From: CAVQRC01 sp963715045
GTDB lineage: Bacteria > Planctomycetota > Planctomycetia > Pirellulales > Lacipirellulaceae
Length of the DNA stretch: 64,000 nt
Direction: 5' to 3'
Assembly: GCA_963715045.1 (NCBI GenBank)
Contig: CAVQRC010000009.1
Coordinates: 186,001-250,000 of the forward strand
Made by a program: the position numbers and the translations under genes. The notes beneath the pieces were generated by a model. That model saw only the letters and a list, made by a program, of their open reading frames with translations. It was not told where the DNA came from and did not search any database. Positions 1-7,923 of this stretch are shown here, one piece after another (the stretch's first letter is position 1; each line of letters begins with the position of its first letter).

Positions 1-1
1 C

Positions 2-187
2 ACGATGATGGGCGTGCCCGCAACGCCCATGCGCGAGCAGAAGCTCAAGCAGGCCGCGCTTGCCAAACTGGTCGAAATGCGACGTGAGTTCAAGCGGGCC
101 CAGCGACGCATTGAGTCGCTCTCGCGGCAGATCGAGGCCTTGGAGAACCCTCCAGCCGGATCGCCCACCGGAGATCGCGCCGCGTAG
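2..187 (+). CDS. lpxD: LpxD-like acyltransferase, C-terminal end (partial)
   Basis: Only the last 61 codons lie in the window; the gene begins upstream. The visible peptide opens with a GVPATPMREQ stretch, which resembles the point where the left-handed beta-helix of LpxD acyltransferases gives way to the C-terminal helix, and then continues as a charged helix (QKLKQAALAKLVEMRREFKR). LpxD N-acylates UDP-3-O-acylglucosamine in lipid A synthesis. The next gene, 41 bp downstream on the same strand, is lpxI, which acts later in the same pathway and supports the call. LpxA or another hexapeptide transferase is possible, because the catalytic part is outside the window. Confidence 0.6.
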   Translation, partial: TMMGVPATPMREQKLKQAALAKLVEMRREFKRAQRRIESLSRQIEALENPPAGSPTGDRAA

Positions 188-228
188 CTCACGCGACAAC
201 GAGTTCAGTTTGTTGGCCAGCTTCTGAA

Positions 229-1110
229 GTGATCGTCATGCCGGACCTCCAACACATCGGTCTCTTGGCCGCGTGGGGTGAACTCCCGCTCGCGGTCGCC
301 AAGGCTCTCAAGAACCAGGGAAAAACCGTGTCGTGTCTCGCTGTCCGGCATCACGCCGATCCAGACCTGGCACAGTGGTGCGACGACTTTCAATGGGTCG
401 GACTGGGCAGGTTGGGAGCCGCCATCCGCTATTTTCACCGCAGACATGTGCAGCATGCCACGATGGCGGGAAAGTTTCATAAGGTGTTGCTGTACCGCCC
501 CTGGATCTGGCTTAAACACTTGCCGGACTGGGCGGCCATCAAGACGTTTTATCCGCACATCGTCGCGGGGCGAAAGGACCAGAGGGACGACACGCTGTTG
601 GGCACGCTGGCCGATGCGTTCGCCAGGGCCGGAATCCAGTTCCACCCCGCTACGGACTATGCCCCGGACTTGCTGGTCGAGGCGGGGCCGCTGGCAGGTC
701 GCCCGCCGACGGAGAGCCTGATGCGAGACATCCGCTTCGGATGGGACATCGCCAAACAGATGGGTGGACTCGACATCGGGCAAAGCGTGTGCGTGAAAGA
801 ACAAGCCGTCCTGGCGGTCGAGGCCATCGAAGGCACTGACGCCTGCATCCTGCGGGCTGGCGACCTGTGTCGCCGCGGAGGCTTCACCATCGTGAAGGTT
901 GCGAAGCCGAATCAGGACATGCGGTTCGACGTTCCGACGATTGGCCTGGGTACGTTGAAAACGATGGTCCGAGCCGGGGCCCGAGTGCTCGCCGTTGAGG
1001 CCGGACGAACGATTCTGCTGGATCAACACGAGTTCGGCAAGTTTGCCGCGGCACACCGATTGACCGTGATCGCGCTCGACACTCCCAACGCCACGCGCGT
1101 GGTTGCCTGA
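229..1110 (+). CDS. lpxI: UDP-2,3-diacylglucosamine pyrophosphatase LpxI
   Basis: This 293-residue protein matches the LpxI (formerly DUF1009) family across its whole length. An N-terminal GLLAAWGELPLAVAKALK segment begins the Rossmann-like domain, and the family-typical VEAIEGTDACILRAG motif lies near residues 198-212, followed by VKVAKPNQDMRFDVPTIG. LpxI hydrolyses UDP-2,3-diacylglucosamine to lipid X, the step done by LpxH in Enterobacteria. It is a cytoplasmic or peripheral enzyme. It directly follows the lpxD end and is probably co-transcribed with it, which implies that this planctomycete makes a lipid A-type outer membrane. Confidence 0.93.
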   Translation: MIVMPDLQHIGLLAAWGELPLAVAKALKNQGKTVSCLAVRHHADPDLAQWCDDFQWVGLGRLGAAIRYFHRRHVQHATMAGKFHKVLLYRPWIWLKHLPDWAAIKTFYPHIVAGRKDQRDDTLLGTLADAFARAGIQFHPATDYAPDLLVEAGPLAGRPPTESLMRDIRFGWDIAKQMGGLDIGQSVCVKEQAVLAVEAIEGTDACILRAGDLCRRGGFTIVKVAKPNQDMRFDVPTIGLGTLKTMVRAGARVLAVEAGRTILLDQHEFGKFAAAHRLTVIALDTPNATRVVA

Positions 1111-1178
1111 ACGCGTCGGCGCGTAAACTGCCCCATCCGTTGCTCAGGATCGTGTCCTGAGATACGTTTCTGTTACGC

Positions 1179-2216
1179 ATGCCTGCCGTAGCCGAAACAG
1201 TACCTGCCCTCCCGCCGTCGAAGCCGCGACAGCCAGTCAGAATACTTCTCGGGATTTCGTGGGTCGTCGTGTGCGTCCTGGCAGCGGCAGTCGTCTTACG
1301 CCTGCTTTGGCATGACGGCACGATCTTGCTGGTTTGGGCGAATTCCTTTACCCGCTATCTCTATTTGCCAGGTTATGCCACGCTCCTGGTCGGGCTCTGG
1401 TTGCGGAGGAAATCACTCGCCGTCGTGTCGCTGCTCATCGTCGTGGTGCAGGGAGTCTGGATGGCTCCGTTGCTGCCGGTTCCGTCGTGGAGCAGGGCAT
1501 CCAGGAGTCGCGAGCATCGAGCGCTCGACGGCGCCAGCGTACGTCTCTACTTTCACAACGTCTGGCGGTTCAACCGGAACCTCTCGGAGACGCTCGGAGA
1601 GATTGAAAGCGTTGATCCGGACGTCGTGGTACTCGCGGAATACACGCGGAACCTGCACGACGCAGTGAAAGCCGACCCGGAACTGGCCCGGTTCCCCTAC
1701 CGCACGACCCCCGGGGGCAATTTCAGCGGGCAGGTCGTGCTGTACAGCAAACTGCCGATCGTGTCGTACCGGCGGCAATGGAGCGACAACCGACTCGCAC
1801 TGGACGTCGAGCTCGAGCTTACTTCCGAACGGCGGCTGAGGCTGATCGCGCTGCATGCGCCGCGACCCCTGTACCGGCACGCCGATCAGTGGCAAAGATA
1901 TTGGGATCGCGTTTTCGACATCATTGGCGATGTGTCGGTTCCAACCGTGATCGTGGGTGATTTCAATCTCACACCCCACTCGCTGCGGTATGCTCAGCTT
2001 CTTGACCTCGGCCTGAGGGACGCATTCTTGATTGATGGAAACGGTCTGCAAACGACCTGGCCAACGCAGGGTTGGTGGCTGCCATCGATCCGGATCGATC
2101 AATTGCTGGTTTCCGAGCAGGTAGAATGCAACGCGATTCAAGTCGGGCAGGATCGCAGTTCCGACCATCGCCCGATCATCGCCGACCTCCAGGTCCGCGC
2201 TTCTGTTCACGATTAG
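1179..2216 (+). CDS. Membrane-anchored endonuclease/exonuclease/phosphatase family protein
   Basis: The 345-residue product has about three N-terminal hydrophobic segments (roughly residues 23-45, 58-72 and 78-95) and then an EEP hydrolase domain. Visible EEP motifs are a DPDVVVLAEYT stretch (metal-binding Glu), VGDFNLTP (the catalytic GDFN motif) and the C-terminal RSSDHRPI (catalytic SDH). The domain would face the periplasm. The family cleaves phosphodiester or phosphoester bonds in nucleic acids, inositol phosphates or sphingolipids, and the substrate cannot be told from sequence. It sits 68 bp after lpxI on the same strand, so a shared transcript is possible. Confidence 0.85.
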   Translation: MPAVAETVPALPPSKPRQPVRILLGISWVVVCVLAAAVVLRLLWHDGTILLVWANSFTRYLYLPGYATLLVGLWLRRKSLAVVSLLIVVVQGVWMAPLLPVPSWSRASRSREHRALDGASVRLYFHNVWRFNRNLSETLGEIESVDPDVVVLAEYTRNLHDAVKADPELARFPYRTTPGGNFSGQVVLYSKLPIVSYRRQWSDNRLALDVELELTSERRLRLIALHAPRPLYRHADQWQRYWDRVFDIIGDVSVPTVIVGDFNLTPHSLRYAQLLDLGLRDAFLIDGNGLQTTWPTQGWWLPSIRIDQLLVSEQVECNAIQVGQDRSSDHRPIIADLQVRASVHD

Positions 2217-2228
2217 CCGCGAGTTAGT

Positions 2229-3050
2229 TTGATGCATTTACGATCCTCCATTCGACTACCGGTGGCACAGGCATGCCGCCGGATTTCACTGTCGGTGTCC
2301 TGCCTGGGGGTATTCGGCCTTGCCGGTTGGATGGTCGCGGTTGCTGCAGACGCCGTGGAACCGTTGCCGGCCGAGAAGGAGGCACCTGGCGAGCTGCCGG
2401 AACCGCGGACGGAGTATCTGGGACGGACGATCGCCCCCACGATGCATTTCAGCCACGCGGGCTGGCTGGTAAGGGAGCGACGGGATCAGGAAGAAGACAC
2501 TCGGGCGATGCTACGCGCGCTGAAACTCACGCGGGGCCAGAAAGTCTGCGACTTCGGATGTGGCAATGGATACCACACCTTGCAGATGGCCAAGTTGGTC
2601 GGAGAGACCGGATTGGTCTACGCCGTGGATATCCAACCGGAAATGCTCCAAATGCTCAAAGAGCGAGCCAGCGCCCGCAGTTTGGAGAACATCCGCCTTG
2701 TCGAGGCGACAATTGCCGATCCGAAGCTGCCTCAAAGCCAGCTCGATCTTGTGCTTCTGGTCGACGTCTACCACGAGTTGACCTACCCGGCCCGGATTCT
2801 GGCGGCGATCCGCCAAAGCCTTGCCCCGGGAGGTCGAGTCGTACTGGTCGAATTTCGCGCCGAGGATCCTGAGGTGCCCATTCGACCGCTTCACAAGATG
2901 ACCAGGCAGCAGGTCGTGCTGGAACTCAAGGCCAACGGTTTCGAGCTCGACGAGTCGTTTGACGAACTGCCATGGCAGCACATGTTGTTCTTCCGAACAC
3001 AAGGAAAATCCTCGAATGCTGCCGCTGCGATCCCCAGCACCGAACCGTGA
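2229..3050 (+). CDS. Exported class I SAM-dependent methyltransferase
   Basis: The 273-residue protein begins with a basic then hydrophobic stretch (roughly residues 15-35) that looks like a signal peptide or anchor. It then has a class I methyltransferase fold: motif I VCDFGCGNGYHTLQMAK near residue 105, an acidic VYAVDIQPEML strand, and LDLVLLVDVYHEL as motif IV. An extracytoplasmic methyltransferase is unusual because SAM is cytoplasmic, but similar secreted-looking methyltransferases are common in planctomycete genomes. It starts 12 bp after the EEP gene. The substrate is unknown. Confidence 0.82.
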   Translation: MMHLRSSIRLPVAQACRRISLSVSCLGVFGLAGWMVAVAADAVEPLPAEKEAPGELPEPRTEYLGRTIAPTMHFSHAGWLVRERRDQEEDTRAMLRALKLTRGQKVCDFGCGNGYHTLQMAKLVGETGLVYAVDIQPEMLQMLKERASARSLENIRLVEATIADPKLPQSQLDLVLLVDVYHELTYPARILAAIRQSLAPGGRVVLVEFRAEDPEVPIRPLHKMTRQQVVLELKANGFELDESFDELPWQHMLFFRTQGKSSNAAAAIPSTEP

Positions 3051-3472
3051 GACAGGTTTTGCCCCCGCAGTGCTTTCCCTCCCGTTAGAACCGGACGTCG
3101 GGCCTGATCTTCTAAAGTATTTCTATGAATAGGTTTAGATGCGATTTGGGGGCCTTGTGCAGGGCGCCCCAAGGAACGCTGGCAATTCCAGGAGCCGAAG
3201 TAAGGAGCAAAATCGTTGTTGCGGATAATCGGGCAAATTAGAATGCCCGCTGAGAGCCAGGCGGATTCGTCCCCACAACGATGAACCTGGTTAGCAATCT
3301 GATCGGGGAAAAGCGTCTTCGGATACATTCGTTGCGAAGCTACTTAGAGTCATCAAGCCAATGACGCTGGGCCGCACCGTACACAACGCGGGAACGTGTA
3401 CAAAGCGGATTTTTTGTCGGCGAGTTTCACAAATGGGCTCTGGTGAAACTGTCGGGAGATTGATTCAGGAAC
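3051..3472. other. Intergenic region, no gene seen
   Basis: These 422 bases hold no reading frame that looks coding and no clear terminator. The 3' part serves as the leader of the sigma-54 activator gene; a GGGAG stretch lies about 12 bases before its start codon. Nothing else can be supported. Confidence 0.5.
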
Positions 3473-4448
3473 ATGGCAGAAGCATCCGCGTCTCCATCGA
3501 TCGACGCACTTTTAGCACGGCCTCCAGAAGCTCCGGATAGCTGGATTCTAGGGGATAATCCGCAAATCCGCAGAATTGCCGATCACGCGCAGCGGGCGGC
3601 CGATGTGGAGTGCACGGTTCTAGTTACTGGTGAAACGGGGACAGGAAAAGAAGTCTGGGCCCGGTTGCTTCATCAAGTGGGACCCCGACACTCTGCTCCC
3701 TTCATTCCGGTCAACTGCGCGGCCTTGACCGCCACCCTGGCCGAGAGCCAGTTGTTCGGGCACGAAAAGGGAGCGTTTACCGGCGCCGCCGGAAGCAGCC
3801 TGGGTGTGTTTCGTGCCGCCGAGCACGGCGTCGTTTTTCTCGACGAAGTGGGCGAGATGCCCATGGAACTGCAGCCGAAACTGCTGCGGGTCTTGCAGGA
3901 ATCGGAAGTCAGCCCGGTCGGATCGCCCAGACCGCTGAAGGTCAACACGCAGGTCATTGCCGCCACAAACCGCGATTTAGAGATCGAAGTCGCCGAAGGA
4001 AGGTTTCGCGAGGATCTCTACTACCGCCTCAATATGGTGGAGTTGCAGGTTCCCTCGTTGCGACAGCGGGTCGAGGATATCCCGCGATTCATCGACTTTT
4101 TCTCGAGAAAGTTCGCCGCCAAGTATGGCCGCGAAGTCTGGCAGCCCGAGCCGCAGGTGCTTCGGGATTTCTGCGAGTATCATTGGCCCGGCAATATTCG
4201 ACAGCTTGGGCACGTCATCGAGCAGGCCTACGTCCTGGACTGCCGCCCGAACCTGCCTAACCAGAGTCGCCGAACGCAAGGGGCTGCCTCGCTGCCGTTT
4301 ACCGATCTGGCCAAACTCCGCCGGGCAGCCGTGCAACAGGCGATGCAGGCGACGCAGGGGCACAAGGGCCGGGCCGCGGCTCCTCGGAGTGCACCCCAAC
4401 ACGATGACGCGGTTGCTCAACCAAATCGCCGAAGAAGGCGAGTCTTAA
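3473..4448 (+). pseudogene. Sigma-54 activator with AAA+ and Fis-type HTH, frameshifted before the HTH
   Basis: The AAA+ core is complete: Walker A GETGTGKE (about residue 53), the sigma-54 contact loop GAFTGA (about residue 101), Walker B VVFLDEVGEM (about residue 120) and the C-terminal WPGNIRQL motif. There is no receiver or other sensor domain at the N-terminus, so the layout resembles PspF. The Fis-type recognition helix (RLLGVHPNTMTRLLNQI) is present but in the next frame, from about 4375 to the stop at 4448. The join lies in a GC-rich run near 4370-4380 and fits one extra or two missing bases. Read uncorrected, the protein instead runs to 4519 with a nonsense basic tail and cannot bind DNA. 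Confidence 0.85.
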
Positions 4449-4524
4449 AGCCGATCCGAAAACGGGCTTCAGCTGCCAGATCCCTCGGCCACAGGACGCG
4501 CCCAGTGAGGTCTGGGTAGGTTCC
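4444..4524 (+). repeat. Dispersed intergenic repeat, copy A (about 81 bp)
   Basis: It begins CTTAAAGCCGATCC, overlapping the activator stop codon, has a central CGGCCACAGGACGCG block and ends GTAGGTTC. It matches the copies at 7779, 40191 and 60879, and the reverse complement of 63544, and is the most diverged plus-strand copy. The ends form an imperfect inverted repeat of the type CTTAGAGCC / GGTTCTAAG. Confidence 0.72.
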
Positions 4525-5228
4525 GGGTGGTATTGTGCGGTTGCCGGGGTCGCTTCTCCGGGATGGCCCCCTCCCTCTTCGTGACGAAGCGATCCACAAG
4601 GTCTCGCTGCGCTCCTCCCCAGGCCGGGGAATTGGGACTGCTGAAGCTGGGTGTTCGGACCTGTTGTGAAGCTCGCCAGGGGCCTCTGAAGGGAGCCTGC
4701 GTACCGCCGGGCGGTGGCAACGACGAGTCGCTCGATGTCTCGGGCGACGATCCGACTCAGGGCAGCGGTTCGCCTGGCGTTCTTGATCGCGCCGACGCCA
4801 CGATGAGCCTCTCGCCGAGGACGCTCGGGCAACGGATCTGCCGCCGGAAAACGAAGATTTATATAAGTAATAAATTTTTATTTCTTGATTCTTAGCGAAT
4901 CGACTCTCGATTCACAGCTTTGAGGAGCTTTCACCAGTGTGGTGAATCGGATCGCAAGTCCTTTTTTGAAAAAGACTTGAGAGACTTCTTCGGAGTTCGC
5001 CTCACTGAAGTGGGGATTCCCACGCTCTCCGTCTCGATCGCGCCGGGAAGCCGATCAAATTTGTAAGTGTCTGTTAATATAACAGCTTGCGAATTGTCGA
5101 AAAAAACTTTCAGTTGCGGCACGGGGCGTGCATTGTCTGTGTGCGTCAACACGAGGCCACACCAACCATCCGGCTGGCCAATCGTTGGCGAGTGTCTTTG
5201 TTCTTCGCCGCACACAGGGAGAAGTCAG
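4525..5228. other. Intergenic region with an AT-rich block
   Basis: No credible gene lies here. The only long frame (4527-4895) has a composition unlike neighbouring proteins and is rejected. An AT-rich stretch at about 4855-4895 (ATATAAGTAATAAATTTTTA) stands out against the GC-rich background and could hold a promoter or terminator-like element. GGGAGAAG before 5229 is the probable ribosome binding site of the next gene. Confidence 0.4.
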
Positions 5229-5411
5229 ATGAGTCACGAGCAGAACTACGAGCAACAGGGCGCGGACTACAGCGAGACCGGACCGGCGGGTCGGCAGCGG
5301 CTTGTATCTCGAGCGAAGCAACGCAACCCCCGCTACGGCCGTCGACGCGGCAAGGGTCCGCAATCGTTCAACGGCATTCATAAACGTCGCCGTCGCAAGT
5401 TCACGTGGTGA
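5229..5411 (+). CDS. Small basic protein, paralogue 1
   Basis: The 60-residue product is rich in Arg and Lys, with a GRRRGKG stretch and a C-terminal GIHKRRRRKFTW. I chose the ATG at 5229 because GGGAGAAG lies 4-11 bases upstream; an in-frame extension to 5067 has no such site. The C-terminus matches the second small protein at 6382-6585 (GMHRRRNKRVQW): both end in G-[IM]-H-[KR]-R-R-x-[RK]-[RK]-x-x-W followed by the stop. Charge and size suggest nucleic-acid or ribosome binding, but I recognise no family. Confidence 0.65.
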   Translation: MSHEQNYEQQGADYSETGPAGRQRLVSRAKQRNPRYGRRRGKGPQSFNGIHKRRRRKFTW

Positions 5412-5752
5412 CGGGGAGCAGCCGAGGGTTCTGCGGCCATGCGAAACGCAACGACGTCGTGGCCTCAGTGAGTGGGATTGCTCTCGATGGTGACTGGGCC
5501 TCTTGAGAGGGTCCATCGAGTCGGAATCGACGCAACCGCGATGCAGCCATTCACTCGCGAGGATCGCAGGCTTAGCCACGACGCACGAAACAGCAGGAAG
5601 TTGAGCGGGCAGCGCTGGAGTCAAGACCCTCCGTGCCAGATGGCTCAACGCAGTGGAAGAGAACCGGGGACACCATTTTGTGGGGTTGTGATCCGACACC
5701 GTCGATGCGGTGCATGCAGACACCCACCCACTAGTACAAGGCAGAAGATGCG
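5412..5752. other. Intergenic region with a hairpin
   Basis: These 341 bases hold no supported gene. A hairpin with an outer stem CTCGATGG / CCATCGAG lies at about 5484-5520, downstream of the first small basic gene. It has no T-run, so it is not a typical terminator. GGCAGAAG before 5753 is a likely ribosome binding site for the next gene. Confidence 0.4.
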
Positions 5753-6253
5753 ATGAGTCACCTGCAATTGGGGTCACCCGTCAAGTCGCACGTCGACGTT
5801 CGACCGGCGCGTGCAACAGACGGGCAACGTGAGACAGCGTCCACGCTTTTTCAGTGTGTGATCGTGACCGGAAACCGATCCTGGGGCGATCGCATTGTCT
5901 GCGACGCGGCCAGAGAAGGCTGGGATGCCAGGCTGCTCGAACAACCTGCAGAGGCGAATCGCGCCATCGCGCTGCATCGTGTGCCTCTCGTGATTGTGAG
6001 GTTGCTGCCACAGTCGGCAAGCGAAGGGCAGCAGTATCGCACATTCACCGAGTCCCTCGCTCGCAGTACGTACGAAACGTTGCTGGTGGTCTGCACAGAG
6101 GAAAGCGACCCCGGAGACGAACTATGGGCTCGTCAGTTGGGAGCGTGGACCTACTTACCGGGTGTCGATCTTGAATCGGACATCGGTCTGGTCTGTCGCG
6201 AGGCCAAAGTCGTGGTTGAGAAGAAGGCACGCGTCGAAGCCGTCCCCTGGTAA
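5753..6253 (+). CDS. Receiver-like hypothetical protein
   Basis: The 166-residue protein has alternating hydrophobic strands and helices (FQCVIVTGNRSWG, VPLVIVRLL, ETLLVVCTEES, GAWTYLPG) like a response-regulator receiver or other Rossmann-type fold. The expected phospho-acceptor Asp is not visible and no output domain follows, so it would be a pseudo-receiver if the fold is right. It sits between two related small basic proteins, all on the plus strand, which suggests a conserved cassette. Its function is unknown. Confidence 0.55.
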   Translation: MSHLQLGSPVKSHVDVRPARATDGQRETASTLFQCVIVTGNRSWGDRIVCDAAREGWDARLLEQPAEANRAIALHRVPLVIVRLLPQSASEGQQYRTFTESLARSTYETLLVVCTEESDPGDELWARQLGAWTYLPGVDLESDIGLVCREAKVVVEKKARVEAVPW

Positions 6254-6381
6254 CAGCGTGAGGGCAGCGTGATCCAAAACATCGAGACAGGGAGACGGCA
6301 TTAGGGGTCGGCGAGTTGCTGGAACGGGCTGAGAACTTCCAGAGCTCGCGGAGTTTACGAGAGTCTTTTTGAAAGGGTTTC

Positions 6382-6585
6382 ATGATGAGTTCTTCTCCAG
6401 AACGCGAGAACCAATCGGCTGACTACCAGGCCCACGACGTCAAAAGCAGCAGTCAGCCTGCTCCGACGCGATCACGTCGCAAGAAGTGGACGAAGGCGAG
6501 CCGCACCACCGCGAGCCGCAAGCGTGCCGCGCAAATCGGCAAGAGCGGCATGCATCGCAGGCGGAACAAACGCGTGCAGTGGTAA
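6382..6585 (+). CDS. Small basic protein, paralogue 2
   Basis: The 67-residue product has an acidic/polar N-terminal third and a strongly basic remainder (TRSRRKKWTKASR, then SGMHRRRNKRVQW at the end). Its C-terminal dozen residues align with those of the 5229-5411 product, so the two are probable paralogues. Two ATG codons in tandem (6382, 6385) follow AAAGGG, and either could be used. Nucleic-acid binding is inferred only from charge. Confidence 0.65.
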   Translation: MMSSSPERENQSADYQAHDVKSSSQPAPTRSRRKKWTKASRTTASRKRAAQIGKSGMHRRRNKRVQW

Positions 6586-6751
6586 GGAGCTTGCGGCTGC
6601 AGCATGGGCCACTCGCTGCTACGCGCGTCAGGCCTCCCGGCGGGGGGGCGGCAACAGGTGCGAACGTTGCCACTTGTAAACACCAATAGATTTTCCCCAA
6701 TCCGCGGGGCGAATTCGCTCGTCCCCCTAGGTACTCCGCAGAGGTTTCACG

Positions 6752-7525
6752 ATGTCCCAGAATTATCAACTACAGAATCTCGCCTTGGCGGCCGTGCTGC
6801 TTGGTTTCGGCACACTGGCGATTGATCCAGCGATTGCCGCGCAGATCCCAATCAATCCGCCGCCATCGATACCTCTGTCGGCACTGATCGACGATCCGAA
6901 TGATCCCAATGACGATCCCGACGCGTTCATCGTCAGCCCCAGCGGGCAGTTTCGTTTCGACAGCTTCGAGTACAACCCAGTTCCTCCCGAAGACTTTGTA
7001 CCGACCGCAGACGACGTTTTCGTGACGCTCATGGAGAGCGAGGGCCGCGTCGAACTGTTGTTTCAAATCGTTACTGGCAACTTTGTACCGGGTCCGGGGT
7101 TTTACGATCTCCTGCTGAGTTACCGGGCGGTCGCCATCGGCGACAACGCTCGCTTCGTGGGACATGAGCTGTTAATGAACGGTACGGAACAGATTGGCAT
7201 CGGCGATGGTTTCGCATTCGTCAACGAGCTCATCCTGGATGAAGACAACAACCTGGTCGCTCGCCTCGACACGCAACTGGGACTGCCCGACTTCCCGGAT
7301 GTGGTGGTCGACTCGGCCGCGTTCGCTCCCTACCGCGTGCTGAGAATGGACAAAGACATTGCTGTGAACGGGGGATCGCAAACGAGCGGTTCCTTCCTGA
7401 GTCACGTCCGAGAAACCTTCTTCGTGACGGTCATTCCCGAGCCGAATAGCATGGCCCTGCTAATCCTCGGCGGCCTGGGACTGGGAGTGATCACTGCCGG
7501 CAATCGGGGTAGCCGTGTCAGATAG
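6752..7525 (+). CDS. PEP-CTERM sorting domain protein
   Basis: The 257-residue protein has an N-terminal signal peptide (hydrophobic core about residues 8-30, ending PAIAAQ), a body with no recognised catalytic motif, and a typical PEP-CTERM tail: IPEPNSMALLILGGLGLG then a basic end (NRGSRVR). PEP-CTERM tails direct proteins to exosortase/EpsH processing at the cell envelope; no exosortase gene lies in this window. A short Asp/Pro/Asn-rich stretch (DDPNDPNDDPDAF) follows the signal peptide. It ends before two hairpins, at 7543 and 7684. Confidence 0.85.
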   Translation: MSQNYQLQNLALAAVLLGFGTLAIDPAIAAQIPINPPPSIPLSALIDDPNDPNDDPDAFIVSPSGQFRFDSFEYNPVPPEDFVPTADDVFVTLMESEGRVELLFQIVTGNFVPGPGFYDLLLSYRAVAIGDNARFVGHELLMNGTEQIGIGDGFAFVNELILDEDNNLVARLDTQLGLPDFPDVVVDSAAFAPYRVLRMDKDIAVNGGSQTSGSFLSHVRETFFVTVIPEPNSMALLILGGLGLGVITAGNRGSRVR

Positions 7526-7542
7526 CGAAGAGTAGGCCGGGA

Positions 7543-7572
7543 GGCGGCAGGTTTTGGGGAAGACCTGCCGCC
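7543..7572 (+). terminator. Hairpin after the PEP-CTERM gene
   Basis: GGCGGCAGGT pairs with ACCTGCCGCC, 18 bases after the PEP-CTERM stop codon. The following TTCT is a weak T-tract, so termination is likely but not certain. Confidence 0.5.
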
Positions 7573-7683
7573 TTCTGGGCCCGTCCGCCATGGGCGGAAA
7601 GGGTCACCGAAGAGACCAAAGGCGACCGAGCCGGTCGCCAATCACGAATCGCAGTTGTGCGAAAAAGCACCAGTCTCACGGGA

Positions 7684-7706
7684 GGGCGGCCGATTTCAGG
7701 CCGCCC
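7684..7706 (+). terminator. Second hairpin before gap
   Basis: GGGCGGCC pairs with GGCCGCCC around a 7-base loop and is followed by TTCTCGCGTTT. It may back up the first terminator and insulate the gap promoter. Confidence 0.45.
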
Positions 7707-7740
7707 TTCTCGCGTTTGGGGACCTGTGTTTGGTGGGGGG

Positions 7741-7768
7741 TTCGCACCGTCCGCAGCGGTCGTATAAT
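7741..7768 (+). promoter_or_regulatory. Probable sigma-70 promoter of gap
   Basis: A perfect -10 box TATAAT (7763-7768) lies 16 bases after TTCGCA (7741-7746), a partial match to the -35 consensus. Transcription would begin near 7775, giving a leader of about 150 bases that contains dispersed repeat copy B. Confidence 0.5.
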
Positions 7769-7778
7769 GGCGGCCGAA

Positions 7779-7861
7779 TTTAAGAACCGATTCCAAAACT
7801 GGCTTCAGCAACCGAATTCACCGGCCGTGGGACAGGTTCATCGAGGTTTTTTGGGAGTTGG
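7779..7861 (+). repeat. Dispersed intergenic repeat, copy B, in the gap leader
   Basis: It reads TTTAAGAACCGATTCCAAAA, then GGCTTCAGCAACCGAATTC, CGGCCGTGGGAC and CGAGGTTTTTTGGGAGTTGG. It closely matches copy C at 40191. It lies between the putative gap promoter and the gap start codon, so it is probably transcribed as part of the 5' UTR. Confidence 0.8.
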
Positions 7862-7923
7862 TGCCAAGCTCGAGACCCCCACGTTCAGAGAGTTTTACCC
7901 ATAGGTCCTAGGAGGGAATATCC

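Noticed and set aside
4527..4895. Plus-strand frame of 122 codons after the sigma-54 activator
   Set aside because: No ribosome site, unusual composition, and it ends inside an AT-rich non-coding block.
5484..5520. Hairpin as a terminator of the first small basic gene
   Set aside because: It has a good stem but no T-run, and lies about 75 bases past the stop; listed only as a hairpin.
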